Assembly: GCA_016293435.1 (NCBI GenBank)
Contig: JAEDEG010000134.1
Location: 1 to 6,559 of the forward strand
Source: Clostridia bacterium
GTDB taxonomy: Bacteria; Bacillota; Clostridia; UMGS1810
Direction of reading: 5' to 3'
DNA: 6,559 nucleotides
Part shown: piece by piece, positions 6,530-6,559 of the stretch
Layout of the letters: every line of letters starts with the position of its first letter
How positions within the stretch are numbered: position 1 is the stretch's first letter
Program-made: the position numbers and the translations under genes
Notes under the pieces: generated by a model
Told to the model about the DNA's origin: nothing
What the model saw: only the letters and a program-made list of their open reading frames with translations
The model's database searches: none

Positions 6530-6559
6530 ACATTTACACCCAAAAAAAGTGATAACATA

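Noticed and set aside
6542..6559. A run of seven T on the minus strand after TTATCAC, as the terminator tail of an upstream gene
   Set aside because: The matching 5' arm would lie outside the window, so a hairpin cannot be shown.

Overview
The window is a compact, AT-rich block of bacterial housekeeping genes, all read from the minus strand. The gene content and order (recJ, a long bifunctional rel, a glyoxalase II-like hydrolase, hemZ) match the recJ-relA region of Firmicutes. The HemZ-type radical SAM protein and the long RecJ C-terminus point to an anaerobic clostridial lineage. No species can be named from this sequence.

In transcription order, right to left: 6396-6559 is an upstream region with a good sigma-A-type promoter at 6448-6476, a weaker second candidate further upstream, and two short palindromes. 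Then come recJ (4395-6395), relA (2191-4380), a metallo-beta-lactamase-fold hydrolase (1554-2174) and hemZ (113-1549). The gaps between genes are only 14, 16 and 4 bases, so the four genes are almost certainly one operon. A wobble-rich intrinsic terminator at 71-115 overlaps the hemZ stop codon and closes the unit. Bases 1-70 hold nothing I can assign.

The products are RecJ (5'-3' single-strand exonuclease for recombination and repair), Rel (synthesis and hydrolysis of the (p)ppGpp alarmone), a soluble thioester-hydrolase-like metalloenzyme, and a HemW/HemN-related radical SAM protein. They do not form one pathway. The linkage is a conserved housekeeping arrangement, here without the apt and dtd genes that flank relA in Bacillus.

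Two start codons need care. The longest recJ frame begins at 6476, inside the promoter, and the probable start is a TTG at 6395. The longest hemZ frame begins at a TTG at 1564, but the ATG at 1549 has the ribosome binding site. I found no mobile element, CRISPR array, tRNA or rRNA, and nothing that looks like an undescribed system. The most interesting signals are regulatory and lie upstream of recJ.
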